Shown piece by piece: positions 44,792-53,436 of a DNA stretch of 64,000 nt. The first letter of the stretch is position 1, and each line of letters starts with the position of its first letter. This DNA is from Pseudarthrobacter sp. IC2-21 (lineage in GTDB: Bacteria; Actinomycetota; Actinomycetes; Actinomycetales; Micrococcaceae): assembly GCF_034048115.1 (NCBI RefSeq), contig NZ_CP139145.1, positions 2,542,001-2,606,000 on the forward strand. Direction: 5' to 3'. The position numbers were made by a program, and so were the translations under genes. Under the pieces are notes generated by a model. The model ran no database searches. It saw only the letters and a list, made by a program, of their open reading frames with translations, and was not told where the DNA came from.

Positions 44792-46171
44792 ATGACATCG
44801 AAGTCCACAGCAGCGCGGCCGGTATCCCACCTCGGTCACTCGATGAAACCCCGGCAGCTCACCATGATGGGCCTCGGCAGCGCCATCGGCGCCGGGCTGT
44901 TCCTGGGATCCGGGGCCGGCGTCCATGCGGCCGGACCCGCCGTGCTGGTGTCCTATCTGGTGGCTGGAACCCTGATCATCCTGGTCATGTGGGCCCTGGG
45001 CGAGATGGCGGCGGCAAACCCCAGCAGCGGGGCGTTTTCCGTCTACGCCGAAAAGGCCCTGGGCAAAACGGCCGGCGCCACCGTCGGCTGGCTGTGGTGG
45101 CTCCAGCTGGTGGTGGTCATCGCCGCCGAGGCCCTCGGTGCGGCAGGGCTGCTCTTTACCGTCTGGCCTGTCATCCCGGTCTGGGCCCTGGCACTGATCT
45201 TTATGGTGGTCTTCACCGCCATCAACCTCACGGGAGTCCGGAACTTCGGCGAATTCGAGTTCTGGTTCGCCATCCTCAAAGTGCTCGCCATCGTCCTGTT
45301 CCTCGCCGTCGGGGCAGCGCTCCTGCTGGGCATCCTCCCCGACGTCGCGTCACCGGGACTGGCAAACATCACCTCCGACTTTGCCCCTGCCGGGCTGGGC
45401 GGCATCGCGACGGCGCTGTTCGTCGTGATCTTCGCCTTCGGCGGAACCGAAATCGTGGCCGTCGCGGCCGCGGAAACCGAAGATCCGGAGCACAGTGTGG
45501 GCCGGGCGGTGCGGACCGTCCTGTGGCGCATCCTCATCTTCTACATCGGCTCCGTCTTTGTTATTGCGGCCGTCCTTCCGGTCACCTCAAGCGGGCTGGC
45601 ATCCCCCTTCGCGGGCGTGCTGGACGCCGCCCGGATCCCCGGCGCGGGCACGGCAATCACCCTGGTGGCCGTCGTCGCGCTTCTCTCCGCACTGAACGCG
45701 AACCTCTACGGCGCCTCCCGCATGGTGTACTCGCTTGCGGAGCGCGGCGAGGCGCCCGGCTTCCTGGCCCGCCTCAACGGCACCAGCGTGCCGGTGATTG
45801 CGGTGGGCGTGTCGGTGGCCTTCGGCTTCTTCGCCACAGTCCTGGAGCTGCTGTTCCCGGACCGGATCCTGCCGGCCCTCTTCCAGCTTGTCGGATCCAC
45901 CTGCCTGGTGGTCTGGGGCACGGCCCTGGTCTCACAGCTGATTCTGCGGCGCCGGGCCGACCGGGACGGGACCCGGCTGCCCCTGCGCATGAAGGGCTTC
46001 CCGGGCCTGACAGTGCTTGGTCTGGTATTGCTCGCGGTGATCTTCGCCGTCGGGTTCAGCGCCGAAAGCAGCCGGATCCAACTGCTGAGCACCTTCGCCC
46101 TGGTCACCTGCCTCGCCGCCGCCTGCTGGGTGGGTGCCCGGGTTGCCGCCCGCGCCCGCCGGCCCGAGTAG
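44792..46171 (+). CDS. APC-superfamily amino acid permease
   Basis: 459 residues with about 12 membrane segments. The N-terminal MKPRQLTMMGLGSAIGAGLFLGSG is the amino-acid transporter signature; ALGEMAAANPSSGAFSVYA and FAFGGTEIVAVAAAETEDPE follow as in GABA/aromatic/proline-type permeases (LysP/AroP/GabP group). Substrate is not readable beyond amino acid, taken up with protons. ATG 44792 is selected (AAGAAGG about 10 nt upstream). Divergent from nrtR, sharing the region with the candidate NrtR site. Confidence 0.92.
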   Translation: MTSKSTAARPVSHLGHSMKPRQLTMMGLGSAIGAGLFLGSGAGVHAAGPAVLVSYLVAGTLIILVMWALGEMAAANPSSGAFSVYAEKALGKTAGATVGWLWWLQLVVVIAAEALGAAGLLFTVWPVIPVWALALIFMVVFTAINLTGVRNFGEFEFWFAILKVLAIVLFLAVGAALLLGILPDVASPGLANITSDFAPAGLGGIATALFVVIFAFGGTEIVAVAAAETEDPEHSVGRAVRTVLWRILIFYIGSVFVIAAVLPVTSSGLASPFAGVLDAARIPGAGTAITLVAVVALLSALNANLYGASRMVYSLAERGEAPGFLARLNGTSVPVIAVGVSVAFGFFATVLELLFPDRILPALFQLVGSTCLVVWGTALVSQLILRRRADRDGTRLPLRMKGFPGLTVLGLVLLAVIFAVGFSAESSRIQLLSTFALVTCLAAACWVGARVAARARRPE

Positions 46172-46300
46172 GTTGGGCGGGCGCTGACCGCGGAAATCCG
46201 CTGTTGAAGAGCACGTTCCGCAGGCAGGTAAAGTGGTGCGAGGATGACGCACCGAAGCGCCGGGTCAGCCTGAGCGCCGTATTTGACGAGGACTGACATT

Positions 46301-47128
46301 ATGAGCGGCAGGCACACCGGCGAAATGCATTCGCACACCGTGGAGGGCACCGACCCCCAGCTTTACGTTGAGGTGCATGATCCGGACGCCGATGCCGGGC
46401 TCCGGCCCGTCCTGCTGCTCCACGGGTTTTCTTCCTCCAGCAAGCTGAACTGGGAGGACACCGGCTGGATCGCGGCCTTCCGGGACGCCGGCCGGCGCGT
46501 GATTACCGTGGATCTGCCGGGCCATGGCCGCAGCGGCGCCCCGGAGGACCTGGATTCCTACTCGCCGAGCCGGATCCGCGCGGACCTGCTGCAGATAGTG
46601 TTCGACGCCGGTGTGCGGCCCGTGCACGAAGGTGACCCCGCCAGCGGGGTTGACGTGGTGGGCTATTCGCTGGGCTCGCGGCTGGCCTGGGAATTTGGCG
46701 CCACGCAGCCGGAACTGGTTCATCGGATGGTCCTGGGCGGACCGAACATCGCCGATCCCCTGGCCTCGTTCGACCTGATTGCGGCGCAGCGCTACCTGGC
46801 CGACGGCACGCCCATCGCGGACGAATCCACAGCCGGGCTGCTGAAGATGGCCATGCTCCTGCCCAGCAACAACATTTTCGCGTTACTTTCCCTGGTGGAG
46901 GCCATCAAGGCTGAACCCTTCGACCCGGCCGAAGCCGTGCCCCACATGCCCATGCTCCTGGTGGCCGGCGACAAGGACGAGCGGGCCGCCACCATGGCCC
47001 AGCTTGCCGAACTCGGCCTCCGGGCGGGCGCCATGACCGAACAGCTGGTGCTGCCCGGCCGGAACCACACCAACGCCATTACCAGCCGGGTCTTCAAACA
47101 GGGAGCCATCTCCTTCCTGGGGGTCTGA
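46301..47128 (+). CDS. alpha/beta-fold hydrolase
   Basis: 275 residues. Oxyanion motif LLLHGFSSSSKLNW, nucleophile serine in VVGYSLGSRLAWE, acid in VAGDKDERAA and His in PGRNHTNAI complete the triad. Similar to esterases and C-C hydrolases, with no sign of a specific substrate. ATG 46301 has GAGG 9 nt upstream. The gene ends inside an 18-bp tandem duplication that copies its stop codon. Confidence 0.88.
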   Translation: MSGRHTGEMHSHTVEGTDPQLYVEVHDPDADAGLRPVLLLHGFSSSSKLNWEDTGWIAAFRDAGRRVITVDLPGHGRSGAPEDLDSYSPSRIRADLLQIVFDAGVRPVHEGDPASGVDVVGYSLGSRLAWEFGATQPELVHRMVLGGPNIADPLASFDLIAAQRYLADGTPIADESTAGLLKMAMLLPSNNIFALLSLVEAIKAEPFDPAEAVPHMPMLLVAGDKDERAATMAQLAELGLRAGAMTEQLVLPGRNHTNAITSRVFKQGAISFLGV

Positions 47129-47149
47129 ACGTTCCTGGGGGTCTGAACG
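47114..47149. repeat. 18-bp tandem duplication across a stop codon
   Basis: Two perfect 18-bp copies (ttcctgggggtctgaacg) at 47114-47131 and 47132-47149, followed by a partial third copy (ttcttggggtatga). The first copy contains the TGA of the hydrolase. Confidence 0.85.
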
Positions 47150-47218
47150 TTCTTGGGGTATGACCGCCTGACGGGTGTTACTTAGCTCCCGCATAGGTTG
47201 CCCTGTTTGGATCGGCAC

Positions 47219-48097
47219 ATGCACGATCCACACAAGCTGCGCCCCCGCGGCGCCCCGGCTGCCAGGCGCCGCTCCCTGCTCCTGGCCGTCGCCGCGTTCC
47301 TCGCCGTTGCCCTGATCGCCGGCGTCTACACCCTGGCACATGCGGTGCCGTCGCCGGGCCGGGCAATGCGGGCTTCGGTCGGAGCTGATGCCGGGGCAGG
47401 TGCCGGCGTCATTGACGCCAGCCTCGGCAGCGCCATCGAAACCATCATCGCCGCTAACAGGCAGTACCAGGTTGGGGTGGCGCTGATGGATACCGCTGGC
47501 GGCCAGCTGCATCAGTACGGCGTGGAGGAACCGTTCGAGGCAGCGAGTACGGCCAAGGTCCTGACCGCTGCGGCGTACTACCGTCTGGTCGAGGATGGCT
47601 CGGCCTCGCCTGACGATGAACTGGGCGCCTACACCTCGGGATTCCAGCTCCGGTCCATGATCCAGGACAGCAATAATGATTCCTGGAGCCTGCTCATGCA
47701 GGCCGTGGGGCTGGCCGGGCTTTCAGCCTATGCGGCCTCCCTCGATATCGCGTACGACCCTGAAGTAAACACGCTCTCCACCGCGGACATGGCCCACCTT
47801 CTGGCGGAACTCTCCGAAGGCCGGCTCCTCAACGCCGAACACATGGAACAGCTGTTGTCCTACATGCAGGACACCAACGATGAGGACCTCATTCCGGCAG
47901 CCGTCCCGTCCGGTGTGACCGTGTTCCATAAGTACGGGCTCCTCGACGGCGAACTTCACGATGCCGCCATCCTCTCAACATCCGCAGCGAGCTTCGTGCT
48001 GGTGATTTACACCAAAGGCGGGGGCTTGGATGACGTTCCCCAACGGACGGCACTGATCCACGACATCACCACGGCCGTGACCGCCGCCCTCTTCTGA
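47219..48097 (+). CDS. beta-lactamase/DD-peptidase-like serine hydrolase
   Basis: 292 residues with an N-terminal basic stretch and one membrane/signal segment (SLLLAVAAFLAVALIAGVY). The domain resembles class A beta-lactamases: EAASTAKVLTA gives the SxxK motif, QDSNNDSWSLL is at the SDN position, and HKYGLLDG replaces the usual K-T/S-G. Extracytoplasmic. The KYG change and lack of a clear omega-loop Glu make true beta-lactamase activity uncertain; a peptidoglycan or esterase role is possible. Start ATG 47219; weak ribosome binding site. Confidence 0.8.
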   Translation: MHDPHKLRPRGAPAARRRSLLLAVAAFLAVALIAGVYTLAHAVPSPGRAMRASVGADAGAGAGVIDASLGSAIETIIAANRQYQVGVALMDTAGGQLHQYGVEEPFEAASTAKVLTAAAYYRLVEDGSASPDDELGAYTSGFQLRSMIQDSNNDSWSLLMQAVGLAGLSAYAASLDIAYDPEVNTLSTADMAHLLAELSEGRLLNAEHMEQLLSYMQDTNDEDLIPAAVPSGVTVFHKYGLLDGELHDAAILSTSAASFVLVIYTKGGGLDDVPQRTALIHDITTAVTAALF

Positions 48098-48183
48098 GTC
48101 CGGACCAACGCGGGACAGCCGTTCCCGCCGCGGCCGCAGAAGGTACGCTGGAAGCGGGGGCTAAAACAGCCGAAGAGGGGCCA

Positions 48184-48831
48184 ATGAACACGCGTTTTGA
48201 AGACCGCACCGATGCCGGTGAGCGGCTGGCGTCGGTGCTGACGCAATTCCGCGAACGCCCCGATGCCATAGTGCTGGGACTCGCCCGTGGCGGCATTCCG
48301 GTGGCGGCCGCAGCCGCCAAGGCCCTGTATCTTCCCCTGGGTGCCGTCCTGGTCAGGAAGCTCGGGATTCCGGGCCACGATGAAACTGCGTTCGGTGCCC
48401 TGGCGTGGTCCGGGGGGCGCATCGTGCGGCTGCTCAACCGTCACCTGATTGACCAGGTCCTTGAGCACGGCGTCCGCCAGGAGTGGCTGGATGAGGTGGA
48501 GGCCCGTGAGCGTGCCGAGCTCCTCCGCCGGGCGGAAACATATCCGGCGATCAGCCACGATCTCACCGGCAAGACAGTCCTCCTGGTCGACGACGGGCTG
48601 GCCACCGGGGCCACGATGCGCGCGGCCGTGGAAGCGGTCCGGTCCTCCGGCGCAGGAACTGTAGTGGCCGCAGCCCCCGTCGGATCAGTGGAGGCCTACA
48701 CCGCCGTGTCCCAGGTTTGCGATGCGGTTTTTTGCCTGCACCTGCCGGGTAAATTCCGCGCCGTGGGAAGCTTCTACCGGCATTTTGAGCAATTGACCGA
48801 TGAGGATGCCATCAGTTTCCTGCGTACCTAG
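48184..48831 (+). CDS. phosphoribosyltransferase-family protein
   Basis: 215 residues of the type I phosphoribosyltransferase fold. The PRPP-binding loop is VLLVDDGLATGATMRAA; IVLGLARGGIPVAAAAAKAL at the N-terminus supplies the pyrophosphate loop. Belongs to the stand-alone group annotated as predicted phosphoribosyltransferases, whose base substrate is unknown. Its stop overlaps the convergent MFS gene by 4 bp. Confidence 0.88.
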   Translation: MNTRFEDRTDAGERLASVLTQFRERPDAIVLGLARGGIPVAAAAAKALYLPLGAVLVRKLGIPGHDETAFGALAWSGGRIVRLLNRHLIDQVLEHGVRQEWLDEVEARERAELLRRAETYPAISHDLTGKTVLLVDDGLATGATMRAAVEAVRSSGAGTVVAAAPVGSVEAYTAVSQVCDAVFCLHLPGKFRAVGSFYRHFEQLTDEDAISFLRT

Positions 48832-50213
48832 TCCCGCGCCTCTCGGGGCCGATGGCTCCGCAGCAGGGCGGCAGTTGCCACGCCGAGCACCAAAAGGCAG
48901 GCCGCGGCAACAACCGGCACCACAAATGCAGCGGTATAGCCCTGCGTCTGGGCGAGCTGTCCGGCGAGGAACGCTCCCAGCGCCGTGCCCGCCACGATCC
49001 CGCTGGCCAGCGCGGTCATTACCGTTCCGAGTCGCTCAGCCGGGCCAACCATGCCGCCGATGGTGAACACGGAAACCATGACGGGCCCCACCGGCAGGCC
49101 AAGGACCAGCAGCACCGCCACCATGCCGCCCAGCGAGTCCGGCACCACCAGCAACAGCGCGAGGCCCGCCATCAGTGCTGCGCTGACCACCCAGCGGGCT
49201 ACGGGTTTGAAGCTCCGGGGCCAGTAGGCAACCGACAGGGCAGCAGCGGCCGAGCTCAACCCCATGACGGCATAGAGCAGCCCGGCAAGCTCGGACGTGG
49301 CGAAACTGGCGGAAAAAGAACTGAGGGCCGTCTGGGTGGACCCGAAAAAGGTGCCCATGGCCACCATGGCCAGGACGGGCAGGGCCACGGCAGCCGGAAT
49401 CCTCGCTGCGCGGGCGCCGCCGCCCCGTTTCAACGGCACCGCCTTCTGGGTGGGGTGCACGGCAAACGCGGGAACCAGGGTAAGGGTCATCACCACGGCC
49501 AGGGCGAGGGGCAGCCATGGGGCAACCAGGCTGGCGAGGATGCCCACCAGCGCCGGGCCGAGGACAAACGTCAGCTCATCGGCCGTGCCCTCGTAGGACA
49601 ACGCAGTGTCCAGGTCGCGGCCATTGTCTTTGCCGTTGTTGCGGGAGGTTAGCGCAATCCAGCGGACGCGGGCCAGCGGGCCGACCTGCGGACACGTTGC
49701 CCCCGCGAGGAAGGCCGCCACAACCTGCGCGGCGGGAAGGGCCCCTTCGGCCGCCAGCCAGGCCGCACCGAGCAGGCCCAGGACGGCCAAGGCGTTGAGC
49801 ACTGCGGCCACCAGGAGGACCGGCCGCTGCCCGTGACGGTCTGCCAGGGCACCGAAAGCCGGAGCGCCCAGGGCAGCGCCGATCCCCACGGCACCGGCTG
49901 CCAGGCCACCGGCAGCATAGGAGCCGCTGGCGGAGGTGACCAGGGTGAGCGTGCCCACTGTGAGCATGGCGAGAGGCAGCCGGGCAAACAGGCCGAGCGG
50001 GATGAAACTGCGGCCGGCGAGGTGCGGCAGCCTGGCGAAGCGGCCGGCGGGCGGTGCGGCCAAACCGGCGGCGGGAGCCAGGGCAGCAGGGGCGGCCGGA
50101 ACGGTAGGGGCCGGATTAGTGGCGCTACCGCAGGCCGCCGGAGAACTCGATGCAGTTGGCGACGCGGGTGCTTCCGCTGAAGCTGACAGGGAAGACAGAG
50201 GTGTTGGGTTCAA
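48828..50213 (-). CDS. MFS transporter
   Basis: Up to 461 residues with 12 membrane segments beginning about residue 70 (FIPLGLFARLPLAMLTVGTLTLV). GALADRHGQRPVLL between helices 2 and 3 is the MFS loop signature. Probably an exporter; substrate unknown. The start is unclear: the frame opens at TTG 50213 with a 70-residue Ala/Pro/Ser-rich N-terminus, but the only strong ribosome binding site (GGGAGGAGGG) serves an ATG at 50241 in another frame. Either an upstream ORF controls it or a frameshift separates the true start. Confidence 0.85.
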   Translation of the reverse strand: MNPTPLSSLSASAEAPASPTASSSPAACGSATNPAPTVPAAPAALAPAAGLAAPPAGRFARLPHLAGRSFIPLGLFARLPLAMLTVGTLTLVTSASGSYAAGGLAAGAVGIGAALGAPAFGALADRHGQRPVLLVAAVLNALAVLGLLGAAWLAAEGALPAAQVVAAFLAGATCPQVGPLARVRWIALTSRNNGKDNGRDLDTALSYEGTADELTFVLGPALVGILASLVAPWLPLALAVVMTLTLVPAFAVHPTQKAVPLKRGGGARAARIPAAVALPVLAMVAMGTFFGSTQTALSSFSASFATSELAGLLYAVMGLSSAAAALSVAYWPRSFKPVARWVVSAALMAGLALLLVVPDSLGGMVAVLLVLGLPVGPVMVSVFTIGGMVGPAERLGTVMTALASGIVAGTALGAFLAGQLAQTQGYTAAFVVPVVAAACLLVLGVATAALLRSHRPREARD

Positions 50214-50241
50214 GATTCCGGGCTCGTTCAGTCATGCGCAT
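50125..50241 (-). CDS. small upstream ORF overlapping the MFS gene
   Basis: 38 codons starting ATG 50241 (a second ATG is at 50235) with an excellent GGGAGGAGGG ribosome binding site 3 nt upstream. It begins MRMTERARNLEPNTSV, ends CIEFSGGLR, and stops at TAG 50125. It runs out of frame across the first 30 codons of the MFS reading frame. Could be a translation-coupling leader, a small protein, or the true MFS N-terminus split by a frameshift. Confidence 0.4.
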   Translation of the reverse strand: MRMTERARNLEPNTSVFPVSFSGSTRVANCIEFSGGLR

Positions 50242-50292
50242 CGTCCCTCCTCCCGATGCACGCAACCCGGTAACCATCCGATTATATCCGGA

Positions 50293-53200
50293 TCACACCA
50301 GCACTTCGGCGGCATCGGAGATCCGGAGCGTGGAGCCGTTCCTTCCCTTCAGGACCTGGAGCTGCGTCCCGATGCGCTGCTTCATCTCCCCCACATGGCT
50401 GACGAGGCCCACCACGCGTCCGCCGTCGCGAAGGCCTTCCAGCGCATCCATGACCTGTTCCAGCGACTGCTCATCCAGGCTTCCGAAGCCTTCATCGACA
50501 AAGAGCGTGTCGATCTGAATGCCGCCGGATTCCTGCTGGACGACATCCGCCAGACCCAGGGCGAGGGAAAGTGAGGCCATGAAGGATTCACCGCCGGAGA
50601 GTGTGGCAGTGTCGCGGCGGTGCCCGGTCCACTGGTCAACCACTTCCAGACCCAGCCCCGACTTTGCGCCGCGGGCGGCCCTGGCATCGGAATGCTGGAG
50701 CAGGTAACGGCCGTCGCTCATGGCCACGAGGCGTTCCGAGGCCGCCAGCGCCACCTGTTCCAGCCTTGCCGCAAGGACGTAACTGTTGAGGCTCATACGG
50801 TAGGTGTTCTCGCCTCGGCCGGCGGCGGTCTCGGCGAGCGCCGTAAGCAGCCGGGCCTGTTCCCTCGGCTCCCGTGCCGAGTCTGCGAGCTGCCGGTACT
50901 CGCTGCCGATCGTGGCCAGCGACTCGACGCAGCGTGCTGCCATCGCGGCGGCAAGGTCGGCGTCGCGGGCTGCCTGGCTGGCCTGGGCAGCCGCGGCCTT
51001 GAACCCGGCCAGCAGTTCATCGTTGACTGCCGGGCCGGCAGCCGCTTCCTGCACGGCCAGCACCAGCTCCTCGGACGCGAACAGTTCGGCAATCCGTGCC
51101 TGTTCGTCGTAGCCCGCCCGGACCTCGGCCTGCAACGCCGCTGCCTCAGCGGCTGCCAGCAATTGCGCCCTGGCTTCTTCGGCTGTGCCGAAACCGGCAT
51201 CGGGCAATGCCCGTTCCAGTTCGAGGTGAGCTTCCTCGGCGCGGGCTTTTGCCTTCTCCAGCTGGTTCCGCGCCTCCTCGGCTTTCTCAAGCGTGGCTGC
51301 CGCCTCCTGCAGTGACCGCAGCCGGCGCGCCAGGCTGGGATGGCTGCCCCGGAGGCCGGAGAGGGCCTGGTCCAGGGACGCCAGATTCTCCGCCACCTCC
51401 ACCGCCGCAGTGGTCGCCTGGGCAAGTTCGGCCGCAGCGGCGTGCCTGGCGTCCTCCGCCGCGGCAATGCGGGCGTCCACCGCCTCCATCCGCTGCCGGA
51501 GCTCTGTCACTTGATTCACGGCATGCCGGGACTGGTCAGCGGCCTGCCGGGCCGCCGCCACAGCCGCAGCGGCCTCGCTCTCGGGGGTGTCCCCGCCCTG
51601 GCCGGCCAGCACGGCCACCAGCTGGTTTGCGTCGCCCAGCGCCGTCCGGTCCGCTGCCAGCTTAGCCTCAGCCTCCTCGTTCGTGTGCTGCGCGGCCTCT
51701 TCAGCCTGGCTGAGCCCCAGTGCCGAGGCTGCTGCTTTTGCGGGTGCCGGATGCTCCTCGCTGCCGCAGACAGGGCAGGGCTGACCTTCCGCCAGCTGGG
51801 CCGCGAGTTCGGCGGCAGCGTTCGCAAGCCTTTCCTCACGGAGGTCCAGCCAGCGGGCCTTCGTTTCCAGTTGGAACTCCCGGGATGCCGAGTGGCGCTG
51901 AGCGGCAAGAGCCTGCGCCTTGACGGCCGCTTGATGCCTCCCGACGATGTCCAGCAGCTCTTCGGCAGCCGCTGCTTCCTTCGCGTGCAGCACTGCGGCG
52001 GAGGCCAAAACTTCCAAGGGCTGCAGTCCGGCCGCCAGCTCGGACTGCTCTGCGCGCAGGTTTCCAAGGAGCTCGCCCAGCTCAGCGTCGGTACGGCTGA
52101 GCTGCTGCTGCTGCGTGTCCAGGGACGTTCGCCTGGCGGCCAGCGAATGGAGGCGTTCCTCGTCGGGCAAACGCGCCTCAACCACTGCCAACAGTGACCG
52201 GATCCGGTTGAGCTCGCCCGCCACGTCGAGGGCCGCAGCGCCGTCCGCAACACCGTCCGCATCCATGGCACTGAGGTCGAGCTGACCCAGTTCAGGGTCC
52301 TCGTCCGCGGCCAGCCGCAGGAGCGTGATGGCAGCTTCCAGAGCCCCCGCGGCATGCCGGACCTGGGTTTCACGGGACCTGACAGCCTGCAGCTGCCCGG
52401 TGAGCACCTCGGCACCGCGATGCCGCTCGAGCCTCGCGGCCTTCATTTCGAGGCCGGGCAGCTCCCCCTCGACAGCGGCCTTCCTTTCCCTGGCTGCGGC
52501 GAGCCGGCGCTGGCGATCGTGCCGGGCTGTCTCCGTTTCGAGCCGGGCTGCCGCGAGTTCACTTGCTGCTGCCGCTGCCTCGGCGGCTGCAGTTAGCCCT
52601 GCGGCGCGACGGGCAACCGCCGCTTGGAGCCAGCCGATCCGGGCGCCGGGCTCCTCCGGAGCGGTCTCCTCCGGAGCGGGCTCTTCCGGAGCGGTCTCTC
52701 CGCCCCGCGGCTCCGGGGCTACGTGGGCGGCCGCCGCAGTTTCGGTGACCGAACCACCGGCCAGTGACGAAGCTTCGCTCTCCGCCCGGGATGCGAGCAA
52801 CTCAAGGTCCCCGTTGAGCTTCGCGACATCGTTCCGCGCGGCCAGCGCCCGGGCACTCAGTTCCTGCTCCAGCGCTTCGAACCGCTGGGTCCCAAAAAGC
52901 TTTTGCAGCAGTTCAAGGCGATCACTCGCCTTGGACCTGAGGAAGGCGGCGAAGTCGCCTTGGGGCAGCATGACCACCCTGGTGAACTGCTCCCGGTCCA
53001 TGCCCAACAGTGCCGTGATCTCGGCACCGGCTTCGTCATTACGCCCGGACCTGTCCGTCCACGCCCCGCCGATCCGTTCCCGCAACAATGTTTTGGCCTG
53101 CTGGGTAGTGAAGCCGTTCTTGCCGCGGGTGCTCGGTTTGTCCCATGCAGGTGACCTGGTCACTTCAAAAAGCCGCCCCTGCGCGGAAAACTCGCACGTG

Positions 53201-53436
53201 ACCGCGGGCTCCAGTGAAGGCTCGGCATGGTCACTGCGGAGCCTTTTAGCGTCCTGGCGGGCGCCCGGAACTGATCCGTACAGCGCAAAGCAGACCGCGT
53301 CCAGGACGCTGGTCTTGCCGGCCCCGGTGGGTCCGTTGAGCAGGAACAGGCCGTGGGCGCTGAGCCTGTCAAAATCGATTTCCTCGGTGCCGGCAAACGG
53401 GCCGAACGCGGCGATGGAAAGGCGGTGAATCCTCAC
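50293..53436 (-). CDS. sbcC: exonuclease SbcCD subunit C (SMC-like ATPase)
   Basis: 1047-residue DNA-repair ATPase of the Rad50/SbcC type. The N-terminal Walker A is GPTGAGKTSVLDAV. Long Ala/Glu-rich coiled coils run to a zinc hook with CPVC at residues 554-557, then back to the C-terminal signature LSGGESFMASLSLALGLAD and Walker B TLFVDEGFGSLD. With SbcD it cleaves hairpins and protein-blocked DNA ends. The start overlaps the sbcD stop by 4 bp (ATGA). Confidence 0.95.
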   Translation of the reverse strand: MRIHRLSIAAFGPFAGTEEIDFDRLSAHGLFLLNGPTGAGKTSVLDAVCFALYGSVPGARQDAKRLRSDHAEPSLEPAVTCEFSAQGRLFEVTRSPAWDKPSTRGKNGFTTQQAKTLLRERIGGAWTDRSGRNDEAGAEITALLGMDREQFTRVVMLPQGDFAAFLRSKASDRLELLQKLFGTQRFEALEQELSARALAARNDVAKLNGDLELLASRAESEASSLAGGSVTETAAAAHVAPEPRGGETAPEEPAPEETAPEEPGARIGWLQAAVARRAAGLTAAAEAAAAASELAAARLETETARHDRQRRLAAARERKAAVEGELPGLEMKAARLERHRGAEVLTGQLQAVRSRETQVRHAAGALEAAITLLRLAADEDPELGQLDLSAMDADGVADGAAALDVAGELNRIRSLLAVVEARLPDEERLHSLAARRTSLDTQQQQLSRTDAELGELLGNLRAEQSELAAGLQPLEVLASAAVLHAKEAAAAEELLDIVGRHQAAVKAQALAAQRHSASREFQLETKARWLDLREERLANAAAELAAQLAEGQPCPVCGSEEHPAPAKAAASALGLSQAEEAAQHTNEEAEAKLAADRTALGDANQLVAVLAGQGGDTPESEAAAAVAAARQAADQSRHAVNQVTELRQRMEAVDARIAAAEDARHAAAAELAQATTAAVEVAENLASLDQALSGLRGSHPSLARRLRSLQEAAATLEKAEEARNQLEKAKARAEEAHLELERALPDAGFGTAEEARAQLLAAAEAAALQAEVRAGYDEQARIAELFASEELVLAVQEAAAGPAVNDELLAGFKAAAAQASQAARDADLAAAMAARCVESLATIGSEYRQLADSAREPREQARLLTALAETAAGRGENTYRMSLNSYVLAARLEQVALAASERLVAMSDGRYLLQHSDARAARGAKSGLGLEVVDQWTGHRRDTATLSGGESFMASLSLALGLADVVQQESGGIQIDTLFVDEGFGSLDEQSLEQVMDALEGLRDGGRVVGLVSHVGEMKQRIGTQLQVLKGRNGSTLRISDAAEVLV

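Noticed and set aside
44707..46296. A 529-residue plus-strand frame over the amino-acid permease
   Set aside because: Rich in Arg/Gly/Pro with no domain; it is the +1 shadow of the permease, whose own frame has clear membrane segments and signatures.
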